A stretch of 46,932 nt of DNA from Thermodesulfobacteriota bacterium (GTDB lineage Bacteria; Desulfobacterota; Desulfobacteria; Desulfobacterales; JAUWMJ01). Below, piece by piece: positions 6,843 through 15,567 of this stretch. Positions within the stretch are counted from its first letter, which is position 1. Each line of letters opens with the position of its first letter. The DNA lies in assembly GCA_034189135.1 (NCBI GenBank), contig JAXHVO010000028.1, positions 1 to 46,932 on the forward strand, read 5' to 3'. The translations under genes were made by a program, and so were the position numbers. Below the pieces are notes generated by a model that saw only the letters and a list, made by a program, of their open reading frames with translations, made no database searches and was not told where the DNA came from.

Positions 6843-7193
6843 ATGATGAACAGATCAAAGATGGTTGGTTTTGTAGGATTGGCTTTGGCCATTGTATTTT
6901 GTGTAACCATATTTATGCTGCCGTCGGAGGCGGAGGCAAAGTCAAAAGTCGTTGCCATTAAAGGAGTAAGCTATAATGTCGATTCCTCTCTGGCGGACAA
7001 CTTAAAATCGCTTGTCGGCAAAAAGGTCTGGGTCACCCTTGATTCAGGGCAAACCTTTGTCGGATTGGTGAAAAAAGTGGGAAACCACTTAATGCATCTG
7101 GAAAAATTGGCTGGTAAGGAATATTTTGATGCCCTGATTCGCCTGGAAAATATTAGCGCCATCGATACCAGATTCAGGGACTTCAAACGTTGA
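6843..7193 (+). CDS. Exported small protein with an Sm-like beta domain
   Basis: The first 32 residues are a signal peptide ending in SEAEA, so the protein is exported. The mature part (about 84 residues) has a run of short strands: VWVTLDSGQTFVGLVKKV, HLMHLEKL, FDALIRLENISAIDTR. This spacing looks like the Sm/LSm or SH3-like barrel (V-L-G-x-G, then I-x-I-R near the end). This is a pattern match only; RNA binding outside the cytoplasm is not expected. GGAGG lies six bases before the ATG. A truncated copy lies 1.3 kb upstream, so the gene was duplicated locally. Confidence 0.75.
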   Translation: MMNRSKMVGFVGLALAIVFCVTIFMLPSEAEAKSKVVAIKGVSYNVDSSLADNLKSLVGKKVWVTLDSGQTFVGLVKKVGNHLMHLEKLAGKEYFDALIRLENISAIDTRFRDFKR

Positions 7194-7262
7194 TCGGCAT
7201 GTTTTCTGCAGTTAAGAATAATTGTTCAATTTAAAAAACAACAAAGAGAGAATCGATACAAG

Positions 7263-8186
7263 ATGAATCATAATTTTTTTTCATCGAGTTTTTTGGATCG
7301 TGTTTCATTGAAACGGGGAGATAATAATTGGATTAACGCTCAACTTAACAATGAATCCACCCGAATTATTCCTGTATGGAATTTAAAAAATTTATGTCGG
7401 CCTGACCCCGATCAGGGGCCGATTTTCCTCACACCAGGCGACCTTCAAGATTGTTCCCATGCCCTCGAATCGTCGATACTCTTAGGCGTTAGTGATAAAA
7501 AAGCATATTTTACCATCGATATAGATTCTGCGGAGTATGCATCTACTTTAGGTGAGCAAAAAAAGGGTGAGTTCTTAGATTTAAGGAAAATCGTTCCCTT
7601 GTTAAATTATCAGGATGCCGCCTTGTTGACTCTGGCTCGATTTATGATTAACTGGAGTTCAAATAATCGCTTTTGCGGAAAATGCGGGAACCCAACAACC
7701 AGTGCCGAAGCAGGAAATGTACGTATTTGCCAAAATAGTGAATGCGGACAGAGTCACTTTCCCAGTATGGATCCGGCCATCATCGTTATGGTTGCATCGG
7801 ATGGGCGTTGTTTACTCGGGCGGCAGCAGCCCTGGCCAAAAGATATGTATTCTACCATCGCCGGATTTGTTGAGCCTGGAGAGAGCATTGAAGATGCGGT
7901 CATTCGTGAAGTTGAGGAAGAAACAGGAGTCAAGGTTGAGGAAGTGGAATATCAATCTTCCCAACCATGGCTTTTCCCAAGTTCATTGATGCTGGGGTTT
8001 ACCGCCAGGGCAATGAGCAATGAAATTAGGGTGGCTAAAAATGAGCTTGAAGATGCACGCTGGTTTTCCAGACAGGAGATCACAGATAATCTAAGCAACG
8101 GATTAATGAGGCTTCCCTCAAAGGTATCGATTTCTTATCATTTGATTAAGGCGTGGTATGATAAGGGGGATTTTAATTTACCTTAG
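7263..8186 (+). CDS. nudC: NADH pyrophosphatase (NudC-type Nudix hydrolase)
   Basis: The enzyme splits NAD(H) to NMN(H) and AMP; in other bacteria NudC also removes NAD caps from RNA. This 307-residue protein has the full layout: an N-terminal domain, a zinc ribbon with Cys138, Cys141, Cys156 and Cys161, then the Nudix domain with the box GFVEPGESIEDAVIREVEEE starting at residue 201 and completed by TGV. The NADH-pyrophosphatase signature SQPWLFPSS follows the box. The next gene, a methyltransferase, starts eight bases after the stop, so the two are probably co-transcribed. Confidence 0.95.
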   Translation: MNHNFFSSSFLDRVSLKRGDNNWINAQLNNESTRIIPVWNLKNLCRPDPDQGPIFLTPGDLQDCSHALESSILLGVSDKKAYFTIDIDSAEYASTLGEQKKGEFLDLRKIVPLLNYQDAALLTLARFMINWSSNNRFCGKCGNPTTSAEAGNVRICQNSECGQSHFPSMDPAIIVMVASDGRCLLGRQQPWPKDMYSTIAGFVEPGESIEDAVIREVEEETGVKVEEVEYQSSQPWLFPSSLMLGFTARAMSNEIRVAKNELEDARWFSRQEITDNLSNGLMRLPSKVSISYHLIKAWYDKGDFNLP

Positions 8187-8194
8187 GCTTTTAT

Positions 8195-8989
8195 ATGGAA
8201 ATATTGGACATACTTGAGGAAAAGGAAGATCGGGCAATCATCAACTGCTTAATGGCAGCGGTTGATAAACCCAATATCCGTTCAATTTGTGACTATGGAT
8301 GTGGAGATGGTCGTGTGTTAAAAAAAATTAAAAAAAGGCTTCCTTCCGGAATAAGGTATACAGGAATTGATTTTTGGTCAAATGAATATAGCAACCACAC
8401 TATTCCGGAAGATGAAGAATCAATAAATTTCATCGATAACGGAAGCCCTGAGATAGATGAATTTTTAGAAAACAATCATTATGACCTTGTTTTTTCATCG
8501 TTTGCCCTGCATCATTTCAGATTGCCGGTTAAAGAACTTAAGCGTATGGAACGTCTGGTTGCTCCGGAAGGAGTACTTGTTTTAATAGATATGTTTCGGG
8601 ATTATACGGATATAGAGAAAATTGCGGATAATGTAAATTTTTTTAACAGCAAGATGATGATGATGGCCTTAAGAGGTGATTATCACCGTATTCCCTATAC
8701 CAGGGAGGAAACCTGTGACCTGCTGCTTGCGCTGGACATGGAAATCACCGACCAGAAAGTCGTTGCTGTAGACATTACTGAAAAAGAGCTGGCTGAATTT
8801 AAAAGGCTCGCTCCTGAGTGGTATAAGAAAAAAGCAGAAAAAGAATATCAAGATGATGTATCCAAAAACAGGCATCCGGCTTTCCTGGATGCATTTAGGA
8901 AGGTCCAACAGTTCACCATGGATTTGATTGACAGATACGGTACAACACCGGATAGTCTGTTGGTCACCACGGCAAAAAAGACGGGCTAA
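8195..8989 (+). CDS. Class I SAM-dependent methyltransferase
   Basis: This 264-residue protein shows the SAM-binding motif I as ICDYGCGDGRV (about residues 29-39), an acidic strand end TGIDFW and motif IV-like YDLVFSSFALHHF. These mark the class I (Rossmann) fold. The C-terminal half is helical and charged, and gives no hint of the substrate. It starts eight bases after nudC with only a weak ribosome site (TTAGG), which suggests translational coupling. No link between methylation and NAD breakdown is implied by the sequence itself. Confidence 0.85.
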   Translation: MEILDILEEKEDRAIINCLMAAVDKPNIRSICDYGCGDGRVLKKIKKRLPSGIRYTGIDFWSNEYSNHTIPEDEESINFIDNGSPEIDEFLENNHYDLVFSSFALHHFRLPVKELKRMERLVAPEGVLVLIDMFRDYTDIEKIADNVNFFNSKMMMMALRGDYHRIPYTREETCDLLLALDMEITDQKVVAVDITEKELAEFKRLAPEWYKKKAEKEYQDDVSKNRHPAFLDAFRKVQQFTMDLIDRYGTTPDSLLVTTAKKTG

Positions 8990-9121
8990 CTGATCGGATG
9001 CCCATCCTTTAATCTAATTCGGTTCAACCGGTATCTGCCAGATAGATTCGTTTAGACATGCAGTTCGGTAGCCAGATAGTACTGAGCCGCTACGATAATT
9101 GCGGGGAGAGGAAAAAATCTT

Positions 9122-9550
9122 ATGGCAAAAAAAATAGTTGAAAAATATGGTAGCCGGGTCAAGTACTCTGAAAAAGAATTGCAAACATTTCGCCAGGGTG
9201 GTCACAGGATTAGGCATGTTGAGAGACTGTCTAAAGCAGCGCCTCTATATTCAATAGAAGCCGAAGTGATCAAGTCGCGTTATTGTAATTCCGGTCACAT
9301 CGAAGGACAGAAATTCATTATGGATATTGACGGGAATTTTATAACCAAGCTTTGTCCGAAAAGGATGTGTGTTTACCTTGTTTCACAATTAACCATTCCG
9401 GTTGCTTTGATAAATGAAAGGTTGAGCGAAGGGCTGCCACCCAACGATTTCCATTTCATGAGGTACGTCCGGTGTCCCGATGCGGGAGTGGAGTGCCTGG
9501 GGTACGGTGAAGTCACTCTCAAGGTGCAGGTTGTTCCAAGGGCTAAATAA
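9122..9550 (+). CDS. TIGR04076-like small protein
   Basis: This 142-residue protein has a basic N-terminal region and then a compact domain: IEAEVIKSRYCNSGHIEGQ, FIMDIDGNFITKLCPKRMC and RCPDAGVECLGYGEVTLKVQV. The order of cysteines around CNSGH, LCPKRMC and CPDAG resembles the TIGR04076 family of uncharacterised proteins. The cysteines could bind metal or be redox-active. GGGGAGAGG stands upstream of the ATG. The next gene is a membrane iron-sulfur protein, but the two are not proven to work together. Confidence 0.6.
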   Translation: MAKKIVEKYGSRVKYSEKELQTFRQGGHRIRHVERLSKAAPLYSIEAEVIKSRYCNSGHIEGQKFIMDIDGNFITKLCPKRMCVYLVSQLTIPVALINERLSEGLPPNDFHFMRYVRCPDAGVECLGYGEVTLKVQVVPRAK

Positions 9551-9615
9551 AAGTAGCTTACACAGGGTTGGAAACTACTATAGCATCAAATGGGATCACT
9601 TCAATAGGAAAGAGA

Positions 9616-10347
9616 ATGAAAACCAGACAAAAGATTAGAAAAGGAATGATTTTAACCTCGTTTTTTTTATTTCCGGCTATTTTCTACTATCTGTCACCGG
9701 TGCTCATTATTCAATCCACCATGAAAGGTATTATAAATGGTAGCTTTATTATGTTCGTGCTGATGTTTGTAATCGCTCTGGTTCTTGGCAGGGCATACTG
9801 TGGATGGGTTTGTCCTGGTGCAGGGTGCCAGGAGGCAATCTTACTAGCCAGAGACAAAAAAGTAACCAAGGGCGATTATATTAAATGGATCATTTGGATT
9901 CCGTGGATCAGTGCTATTGTGATATTGGCAATCAGACGTGGCGGTTATGAAAAGATAGATTTTTTTTACCGGACTAAATACGGCTTTTCCATAGGAGATG
10001 TAAACGCTCTTATCGCGTATCTTTGCGTCCTTTTCTTTCTGATAGTGATACCTGCTTTTATTTTTGGGAGAAGATCATTCTGCCACCATTTGTGCTGGAT
10101 GGCCCCATTTATGATATTGGGAAGAAAAATTAGAAATCGTTTTAAGTGGGCTTCACTACAACTAAAAACAGACTCCGAGGCATGCAACCATTGTCATACC
10201 TGTACCCAAAACTGTCCAATGAGCCTTCCCGTTGAAAGGATGGTAAAGACCAATAAAATGGAAAATACTGAATGCATTCTTTGTGGTACTTGCATTGACG
10301 GTTGCGAGTTCAATGTAATAAGATTTTCCTTCTATAATGGAGCATAG
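9616..10347 (+). CDS. Membrane 4Fe-4S protein (NapH/NosR-like electron carrier)
   Basis: With the ATG at 9616 (AGGAA five bases upstream) the protein has 243 residues; a TTG at 9568 would add 16. Four hydrophobic segments are seen. In the loop after the second is CGWVCPGAGC (Cys62, Cys66, Cys71), the hallmark of the NapH/CcoG/NosR group. FCHHLCWMAPF follows. Near the C-terminus are two ferredoxin-type cluster motifs: Cys190, 193, 196, 200 and Cys220, 223, 226, 230. The protein should pass electrons across or along the membrane. No partner oxidoreductase gene is adjacent. Confidence 0.9.
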   Translation: MKTRQKIRKGMILTSFFLFPAIFYYLSPVLIIQSTMKGIINGSFIMFVLMFVIALVLGRAYCGWVCPGAGCQEAILLARDKKVTKGDYIKWIIWIPWISAIVILAIRRGGYEKIDFFYRTKYGFSIGDVNALIAYLCVLFFLIVIPAFIFGRRSFCHHLCWMAPFMILGRKIRNRFKWASLQLKTDSEACNHCHTCTQNCPMSLPVERMVKTNKMENTECILCGTCIDGCEFNVIRFSFYNGA

Positions 10348-10404
10348 CGCAAAGGGAGACGTCAAAAAACTGCGGCACTTTATACCAGACGCGGTGAAGA
10401 ATAA

Positions 10405-10695
10405 ATGAAGCCAATTAAAAAAGTAATTATAAAAGATGAAAAATACGAAGATGGTTATTCCGAACTATTTGCCAGAATTTCTCAAAAAGGTGATCTTGTG
10501 ATTGATGGATGCGATGCAGGAGAATTAGCCAAAGAGATGTTTGGTGATTGGGATTATGAATATTGGCTGACCATACCGGAAAAGTTCAAAGAAACAATTA
10601 TGCTTAACCTAATAAAAGACCGATTTTCTTCGGTACATGAAATAAAAAAATGGTTGGATCAACTTGGCATACCATCAGAGTTTTCGTCCTATTAA
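10405..10695 (+). CDS. Conserved-looking small protein of unknown function
   Basis: This 96-residue acidic protein is probably cytoplasmic. It has an N-terminal strand region (KKVIIKDEKYEDGYSELFAR), a middle part DLVIDGCDAGELAKEMFGDWDYEYWLTI and a helical C-terminus (EIKKWLDQLGIP). No family was recognised, although aromatic-rich YEYW motifs occur in small regulatory or immunity-type proteins. It lies 57 bp after the iron-sulfur protein in the same direction and could share its transcript. Confidence 0.6.
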   Translation: MKPIKKVIIKDEKYEDGYSELFARISQKGDLVIDGCDAGELAKEMFGDWDYEYWLTIPEKFKETIMLNLIKDRFSSVHEIKKWLDQLGIPSEFSSY

Positions 10696-10755
10696 CCTTA
10701 AATAAACCAGGTATCCAACCATTTACCGGGTATGCATGCTCAAAAGGAGAGCTTT

Positions 10756-11724
10756 ATGGAAAATCGTGTAAAAAAGGTAAAAGTGGCTGTTGTGCAAGCT
10801 GCGCCGGTTCTGTTTGATAAAGCCTTGTCGGTAGAAAAAGCCTGTGGTCTGATTAAAGAAGCCGGTGCCAAAGGAAGCCAAGTGGTTCTTTTGCCCGAGG
10901 CATTTATCCCCGCTTACCCAAGGGGATTTAGCTTTGGCATGGTGGTAGGCAGCAGAAGTGATGAAGGACGTTGTTTGTGGAAAAGATATTGGGATAATGC
11001 CATTGAGATTTCCAGCTGGGAAGTGGAGGCCCTGGGAAAGGCCTCTAAGGAAGCGGGCGTGTATCTATGCATCGGAGTTATAGAGCGAGATGGGGACTAC
11101 AGTGGTGGAACCGTTTACTGCACATTGCTTTATTTTGACCTTGACGGTCATTTAATGGGCAAACACAGAAAGTTAAAGCCTACCGGTTCAGAACGTTTAA
11201 TCTGGGGCGAGGGTGATGGGAGCACCATGCCCGTTTTTTCAACTGAGGTGGGAAATATGGGAGGTCTGATTTGCTGGGAAAACTACATGCCCCTTGCCCG
11301 TATGGCTATGTATGGAAAAGGCGTTGAAATTTATTTCGCGCCAACCGCAGACTCCCGTGAAACATGGCAGGCAACGATGCAGCACATCGCTTGTGAGGGA
11401 CGCTGTTTCGTGCTCGGTTGCAATCAATTTGTCACCAAAGAGATGTATCCGTCTGATTTAGAGACATTTGAAGAGCTGATTGATCAACCGGATGTCATGT
11501 GTCGGGGAGGAAGTGTGATTGTGTCACCATTTGGGGAAGTGATGGCAGGTCCGCTGTATGATAAAGAGGGCATTCTGTATGCAGATTTGGACCTGTCTGA
11601 AATAGCCAAAGCCAAAGTTGATTTTGATGTGGTGGGTCACTACGCCAGGCCGGATGTTTTCCAGTTTCAGGTAAACAGCACACCGCAACTACCGGTAACT
11701 TATGAGACCGGGGAGGATTCATAA
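10756..11724 (+). CDS. Nitrilase (carbon-nitrogen hydrolase superfamily)
   Basis: The enzyme class turns organic nitriles into acids and ammonia. The catalytic triad is complete: Glu48 in LLPEAFIPAYPRG, Lys139 in KHRKLKPTGSERLIWGEG and Cys173 in GGLICWENYMPLAR. The Pro-Arg-Gly after PAYP and the ERLIWGEG loop are typical of true nitrilases rather than amidases. AAGGAG six bases before the ATG at 10756 decides the start (322 residues); an upstream ATG at 10732 has no such site. The gene appears to stand alone between genes of unrelated function. Confidence 0.93.
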   Translation: MENRVKKVKVAVVQAAPVLFDKALSVEKACGLIKEAGAKGSQVVLLPEAFIPAYPRGFSFGMVVGSRSDEGRCLWKRYWDNAIEISSWEVEALGKASKEAGVYLCIGVIERDGDYSGGTVYCTLLYFDLDGHLMGKHRKLKPTGSERLIWGEGDGSTMPVFSTEVGNMGGLICWENYMPLARMAMYGKGVEIYFAPTADSRETWQATMQHIACEGRCFVLGCNQFVTKEMYPSDLETFEELIDQPDVMCRGGSVIVSPFGEVMAGPLYDKEGILYADLDLSEIAKAKVDFDVVGHYARPDVFQFQVNSTPQLPVTYETGEDS

Positions 11725-11976
11725 CAATGCCACTTAAAAACGCTTCCCCTGAAGTCGGGCACATATCGTTTATAAGCTCATGGGGGTACTTCAACTACAA
11801 GAATGGAGGGCAACGACCCTTGTACGGTAAAAATAAGCTGCTGTTTTTTTCAGCATCGCCCGACTCAAACTATGGTTCTGAGACTATTATTTGAGTATTG
11901 AGAGATGTATTTTTTGATACAGCTGAATAGATACTGTAAACCGGCTCTGTGAATATCCAGTAGAGGAGATCCTGGA

Positions 11977-13332
11977 ATGCGACCTATGACACTATGTATG
12001 AACCTGTTCATCTGTTTTGTTTTTTCGATATTTTTTGCCATCTATTCCGTGCTTCCGGCTGCAGCCGCGGGCAAATATACGTTAGCCGTTATCCCGTTCG
12101 AAAACATTACCAGGAAGCCTGATCTAGACTGGCTGTCCATGGGCATTTCCGAAACCATCAATAATGATTTAATGGCGGTTGAGGGGCTTGTTCTGATTGA
12201 ACGTTTACAGCTGAGAAAAATTTTAGAGGAACAGCAACTGCATCTTACCGGAATAATTGATGAAAAAACTGTGGTGAAGATCGGAAAGCTGATGGGGGCC
12301 AACATCCTTGTGGTGGGCGGATTCCAGAAAATGAACGACCAGATCCGTCTCACCGCACGTTTTGTTGATGTTGAGACCGGGGGCATTTTGCAGACAGCCA
12401 AGGTTACCGGAAAAATGGATGAGATATTCGAGCTGCAGGACAGGATTGTGGCGAAACTGGCAAAGAACCTGAACATTGAATTAAAGAAGCAGGAGATTGC
12501 AAAGATAGGCACGGCTCCCACAAAATCTTTGAAGGCTTACCAGCACTTTGGCCAGGGCGCTCTCCTGCAGGCGAGAAAGAACTATCAGGGAGCCGCCAAG
12601 GAACTTGCCAGGGCGACCGAAATCGACCCGGATTTTTCGGCGGCCATCGACATGCTTAAGGAGGTCTTCTGGTCCCTGGACAAGGGGAACTATTGGACCT
12701 ATGAAACCAAAACCAGGATCACAGATGACACCACCATGGAAATGATTTCAGAAATGACGAGACGATCCGGGGGACTGGAATCTTTCAACGGACGGAATGT
12801 ATTCTCCTACATGAAAAAAGGAGAGACAAAGGTGATGGTGACAGGCAAGGCAATGACGGTGCCTATAGAGCAGACGCTGTATTACTTCAAGGGCGAGGAT
12901 GGAATATACTGGGCCGGTCAAAAGGTGCTAAGCTCCGGTACCGGAACGATTTATACATGCAGCCCACCGCCGCTCAGCTTTCCCTTCAAGTTTTCCAAAG
13001 GAAGGTCCTGGAAAGATGTATTTATCAATAAAGTTGACCAAAACGGCAAACCCCTCGCTGCTTCACAGGCTACCCTGAGCAGCAAAATCATCGGCGTGGA
13101 GGAGGTAGAGGTGTCTGCGGGAAAATTCAAGGCTTTTGTTGTTGAAGTGACGTTTGCTTCCAAGGCAAAACCCGGTTACAAGTACGGCACCGATTCCCAT
13201 ACGGAATACACTTGCTGGTTCGCCCCGGGAGTGGGAATCGTCAAAACCGTGTCCCGGACGGAAATGGTTATTTTAAACAAGAAAACAGTTACCCTGATCG
13301 AGGAGACGCTCAAAAAATACCATATCGAATGA
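11977..13332 (+). CDS. Exported CsgG-like protein with TPR-like region
   Basis: This 451-residue protein starts with a signal peptide (about residues 1-31, ending in PAAAA). Residues 35-165 resemble the CsgG/FlgO/TolB-like fold: LAVIPFENITRKPDLDWLSMGISETINNDL, LIERLQLRKILEEQQL and GANILVVGGFQKMNDQIRLTARFVDVETG. A short helical part (about 178-230) looks like one or two TPR units (AYQHFGQGALLQARKNYQGA). The C-terminal 220 residues are beta-rich and not recognised. The protein is likely periplasmic or outer-membrane associated. GAGGAGAT before the ATG supports the start. Confidence 0.8.
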   Translation: MRPMTLCMNLFICFVFSIFFAIYSVLPAAAAGKYTLAVIPFENITRKPDLDWLSMGISETINNDLMAVEGLVLIERLQLRKILEEQQLHLTGIIDEKTVVKIGKLMGANILVVGGFQKMNDQIRLTARFVDVETGGILQTAKVTGKMDEIFELQDRIVAKLAKNLNIELKKQEIAKIGTAPTKSLKAYQHFGQGALLQARKNYQGAAKELARATEIDPDFSAAIDMLKEVFWSLDKGNYWTYETKTRITDDTTMEMISEMTRRSGGLESFNGRNVFSYMKKGETKVMVTGKAMTVPIEQTLYYFKGEDGIYWAGQKVLSSGTGTIYTCSPPPLSFPFKFSKGRSWKDVFINKVDQNGKPLAASQATLSSKIIGVEEVEVSAGKFKAFVVEVTFASKAKPGYKYGTDSHTEYTCWFAPGVGIVKTVSRTEMVILNKKTVTLIEETLKKYHIE

Positions 13333-13410
13333 TTCCACGGCTGACCGATATTTTCAGAGGCTCACGCTCGTGAGTATGGCGGCTCTGGGAAACCGGACTC
13401 AGGCAGGTAC

Positions 13411-13426
13411 ACAAGCATCTGCTTGT
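13411..13426. terminator. Small hairpins after the CsgG-like gene
   Basis: ACAAGC (13411-13416) and GCTTGT (13421-13426) make a perfect 6-bp stem with a 4-nt loop. About 50 bp before it, CTCACG and CGTGAG form another short stem. No T run follows either one. Confidence 0.3.
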
Positions 13427-13487
13427 AGGAATACGTAAAAAAAGCTGTATGTCCCACCACAGAACATAAAAGCAGGATTTTTGGATC

Positions 13488-14033
13488 ATGACGGACCAAG
13501 ATAGAGTAAAATGGGACTCAAAATATCTAAAGGACATGGGGAGATCTGCCCCTTCCTTGATTGTAAAGACGTTTTTAGGTCTTGCACCCGGTGGGAATGC
13601 GTTGGATATTGCCTGCGGGAACGGAAGAAACAGTCTCTATATGGCGGAACACGGGTTTAGAGTGGATGCGGTGGATATATCAACCGTTGCCACCAATCAT
13701 TTGGCAGGTAAAGATCCGAATATCAATGTCATCTGTCAGGATACAGATACCTGGAAAATTCCACCCAATCGCTATGAGCTTGTGGTCAACGTGCGGTTTT
13801 TAGATAGACGTCTGTTTCCCATGATTAAAGATGGACTCAGAACAGGTGGTGTTCTGATTTTTGAATCTTTTATTGGTGGAAAAAAGAAGCAATATTGTCT
13901 GAAACAAAATGAGTTGCTTCATGCCTTTCAGTCGTTGCGCATCGTATATTACGAGGAAAAAGAATCAGACCATTCGGATAAGTTTGATCAAACCGCCTCC
14001 CTGGTTGCGGTTAAAACCGGTTCAACCCTTTAG
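13488..14033 (+). CDS. Class I SAM-dependent methyltransferase, TehB-like
   Basis: This 181-residue protein has motif I as ALDIACGNGRNSLYMAEHGF, an acidic strand end VDAVDIS, and motif IV-like YELVVNVRFLDRRLF. The NGRNSLYMAEHG stretch is typical of the TehB/Methyltransf_12-like group, some members of which methylate tellurite, selenite or small thiols. Substrate specificity cannot be read here. The final part IFESFIGGKKKQYCLKQNELLHAFQ is also typical of the group. The ATG overlaps no other gene, and its ribosome site is weak. Confidence 0.85.
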   Translation: MTDQDRVKWDSKYLKDMGRSAPSLIVKTFLGLAPGGNALDIACGNGRNSLYMAEHGFRVDAVDISTVATNHLAGKDPNINVICQDTDTWKIPPNRYELVVNVRFLDRRLFPMIKDGLRTGGVLIFESFIGGKKKQYCLKQNELLHAFQSLRIVYYEEKESDHSDKFDQTASLVAVKTGSTL

Positions 14034-14120
14034 CGAAGTTAAGGTAAAGGCAATACGAACACAACCAAACCTGTTTTCCATCTAAGGAATCCGGGTAGTA
14101 ATACCAAGGAATCAAAACCC

Positions 14121-14837
14121 ATGTCGGAAACACGCGTAACCAACCAGATTTTTGATAAGTTCCCCAGCTTTCGCCGCGGCATCGTGGTCGCATGCCAGAT
14201 GAACAATCGGGAATCAGCCACAAAACTGGAGTCTCTTTTGTATGAGGCTCTCGCCAACGCAGCCGCCAATCCCATCGATTTAACCACAGATCAAAGAACG
14301 GCTGTCTGGATGGAAACCTATCGGGAGTTGGGGGTCAATCCGAAAAAGTTCCCACCGGCGCATCTTGCACTGCTGAAGCGGGTCCAGAAACCCGGCGCTT
14401 CCATTCCTTTCATCAACAAGGCGGTGGCGATCATGAACGACAACTCGATCCGGGGGGCCTTACCGGTCGGTGGGGATGATATACTTCGGGCAGGGGAAAC
14501 CTTCGAACTTCGCTTTGCCGAAGGGAGTGAAAAGTTCACTCCCCTCAATGCTCCGGAGAAAACCGAACAGCCCAATTCCGGGGAGATTATTTACGTGGTT
14601 GTGGAAAACCGAGAGGTCATGTGCCGGCGATGGAACTGGCGGAACGGTTATCAGACGCGGATCACCGAAGAAACACAAGCCATGGTGATGAACATCGACG
14701 GACTCGGAAAGGACAGTGAGAAACGGGCCATATCCGTTCGCGATCGCGTGGCCCGAATGCTTGAACAGTATTGTAACGCGGAGGTCGAGACCGCTCTGCT
14801 GACACCATCCGAGCCGTATTTTCGATTTCATCTATAG
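14121..14837 (+). CDS. B3/B4 (tRNA-editing-like) domain protein
   Basis: This 238-residue protein matches the free-standing B3/B4 domain found in the beta subunit of phenylalanyl-tRNA synthetase, where it edits mischarged tRNA. The telling stretches are VWMETYRELGVNPKKFPPA, ALLKRV, NKAVAIMNDNSIRGALPVGGDD, and EIIYVVVENREVMCRRWNWRNG with the ITEETQAMVMNIDGLG that follows. Stand-alone copies are common in bacteria, and their targets are mostly unknown. The gene has its own spacing of about 90 bp on both sides. Confidence 0.85.
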   Translation: MSETRVTNQIFDKFPSFRRGIVVACQMNNRESATKLESLLYEALANAAANPIDLTTDQRTAVWMETYRELGVNPKKFPPAHLALLKRVQKPGASIPFINKAVAIMNDNSIRGALPVGGDDILRAGETFELRFAEGSEKFTPLNAPEKTEQPNSGEIIYVVVENREVMCRRWNWRNGYQTRITEETQAMVMNIDGLGKDSEKRAISVRDRVARMLEQYCNAEVETALLTPSEPYFRFHL

Positions 14838-14928
14838 GCCGATTTTCCGCAGAAATCAAATAGGTGAGTTTGTTACCGTCTAAGCAATAATAGCGATAGG
14901 CCATCATCAATTTAAAGGGAATACAATT

Positions 14929-15426
14929 ATGGAAAATATTTTAATTAATCAATCGGTAGCCATACTGTGCGATGGAAACAATATTGAACGGAGTATCCAT
15001 GGGCTTTCTAAAACAAAAAACGCCATGATCAATTTTGATCGGTTGATCCCGAAATTGCTAAATGACAGGGGATTAAACCGGTTGCTTTATTTTAGGGAAG
15101 GTAAGTCCATATCTTCCAAATTCGCGGATCGATTGCATGAAAACTATTACGGCTCTGTTATTCCGTGTCATAAATCTGCCGATATTCCACTTTCTATCAA
15201 AGCCACGCAGCTCGCTTCCAAGGTGGACACCATTATCATTATGTCAGGGGATTCGGATTATGTGGATTTGGTGATACACCTGAAAGGGGAAGGGGTGAGA
15301 GTGGAAATTGCTGCAGTAAAAAGGACAGCTGCCAAGATATTAATCGATGAAGCAGATTATTTTCATGAAATCACCAAAGAAGACTGGTTTGTATATAAAT
15401 CACCACGAAAGGCAAGGGCGAAATGA
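14929..15426 (+). CDS. NYN/LabA-type PIN-like ribonuclease domain protein
   Basis: This 165-residue protein has the NYN (PIN-like nuclease) pattern: VAILCDGNNIE at the first strand with the first metal-binding Asp, then KSADIPLSIKATQLASKVDTIIIMSGDSDYVDLV with the second and third acidic sites, and GVRVEIAAV. Such proteins (LabA/DUF88) are thought to cleave RNA. The family includes LabA of cyanobacteria, but a clock role is not implied here. AAGGGA lies before the ATG. A lysine/arginine-rich tail (SPRKARAK) may help RNA binding. Confidence 0.85.
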   Translation: MENILINQSVAILCDGNNIERSIHGLSKTKNAMINFDRLIPKLLNDRGLNRLLYFREGKSISSKFADRLHENYYGSVIPCHKSADIPLSIKATQLASKVDTIIIMSGDSDYVDLVIHLKGEGVRVEIAAVKRTAAKILIDEADYFHEITKEDWFVYKSPRKARAK

Positions 15427-15442
15427 AGACAAGAAGCTCATA

Positions 15443-15544
15443 ATGCCTTCCATCCCACTGCACTATCAGGATTGTATCGTTTGGGAAATAGTTGGTTGTG
15501 TCGTATTTTTTGCTAAACGGTTTTTTAACCTAGAAAAAAAGTGA
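15443..15544 (+). pseudogene. Possible remnant of a tiny membrane-peptide gene
   Basis: A 33-residue frame begins 14 bp after the NYN gene. Its C-terminal half, IVGCVVFFAKRFF, resembles the tail of the 31-residue peptide at 20822-20917 (LVGFIVFFAVLINFAVRFF), and the DNA shares TCGTATTTTTTGCT and CGGTTTTTTAA. The N-terminal half is unrelated and there is no good ribosome site, so it looks like a decayed or recombined copy. Confidence 0.35.
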
Positions 15545-15567
15545 AAGTGGGTTTTGCCTTTTCATGA

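Noticed and set aside
9568-9615. TTG at 9568 as start of the 4Fe-4S membrane protein
   Set aside because: An ATG at 9616 has AGGAA five bases upstream and gives a normal N-terminus; the TTG has no better site.
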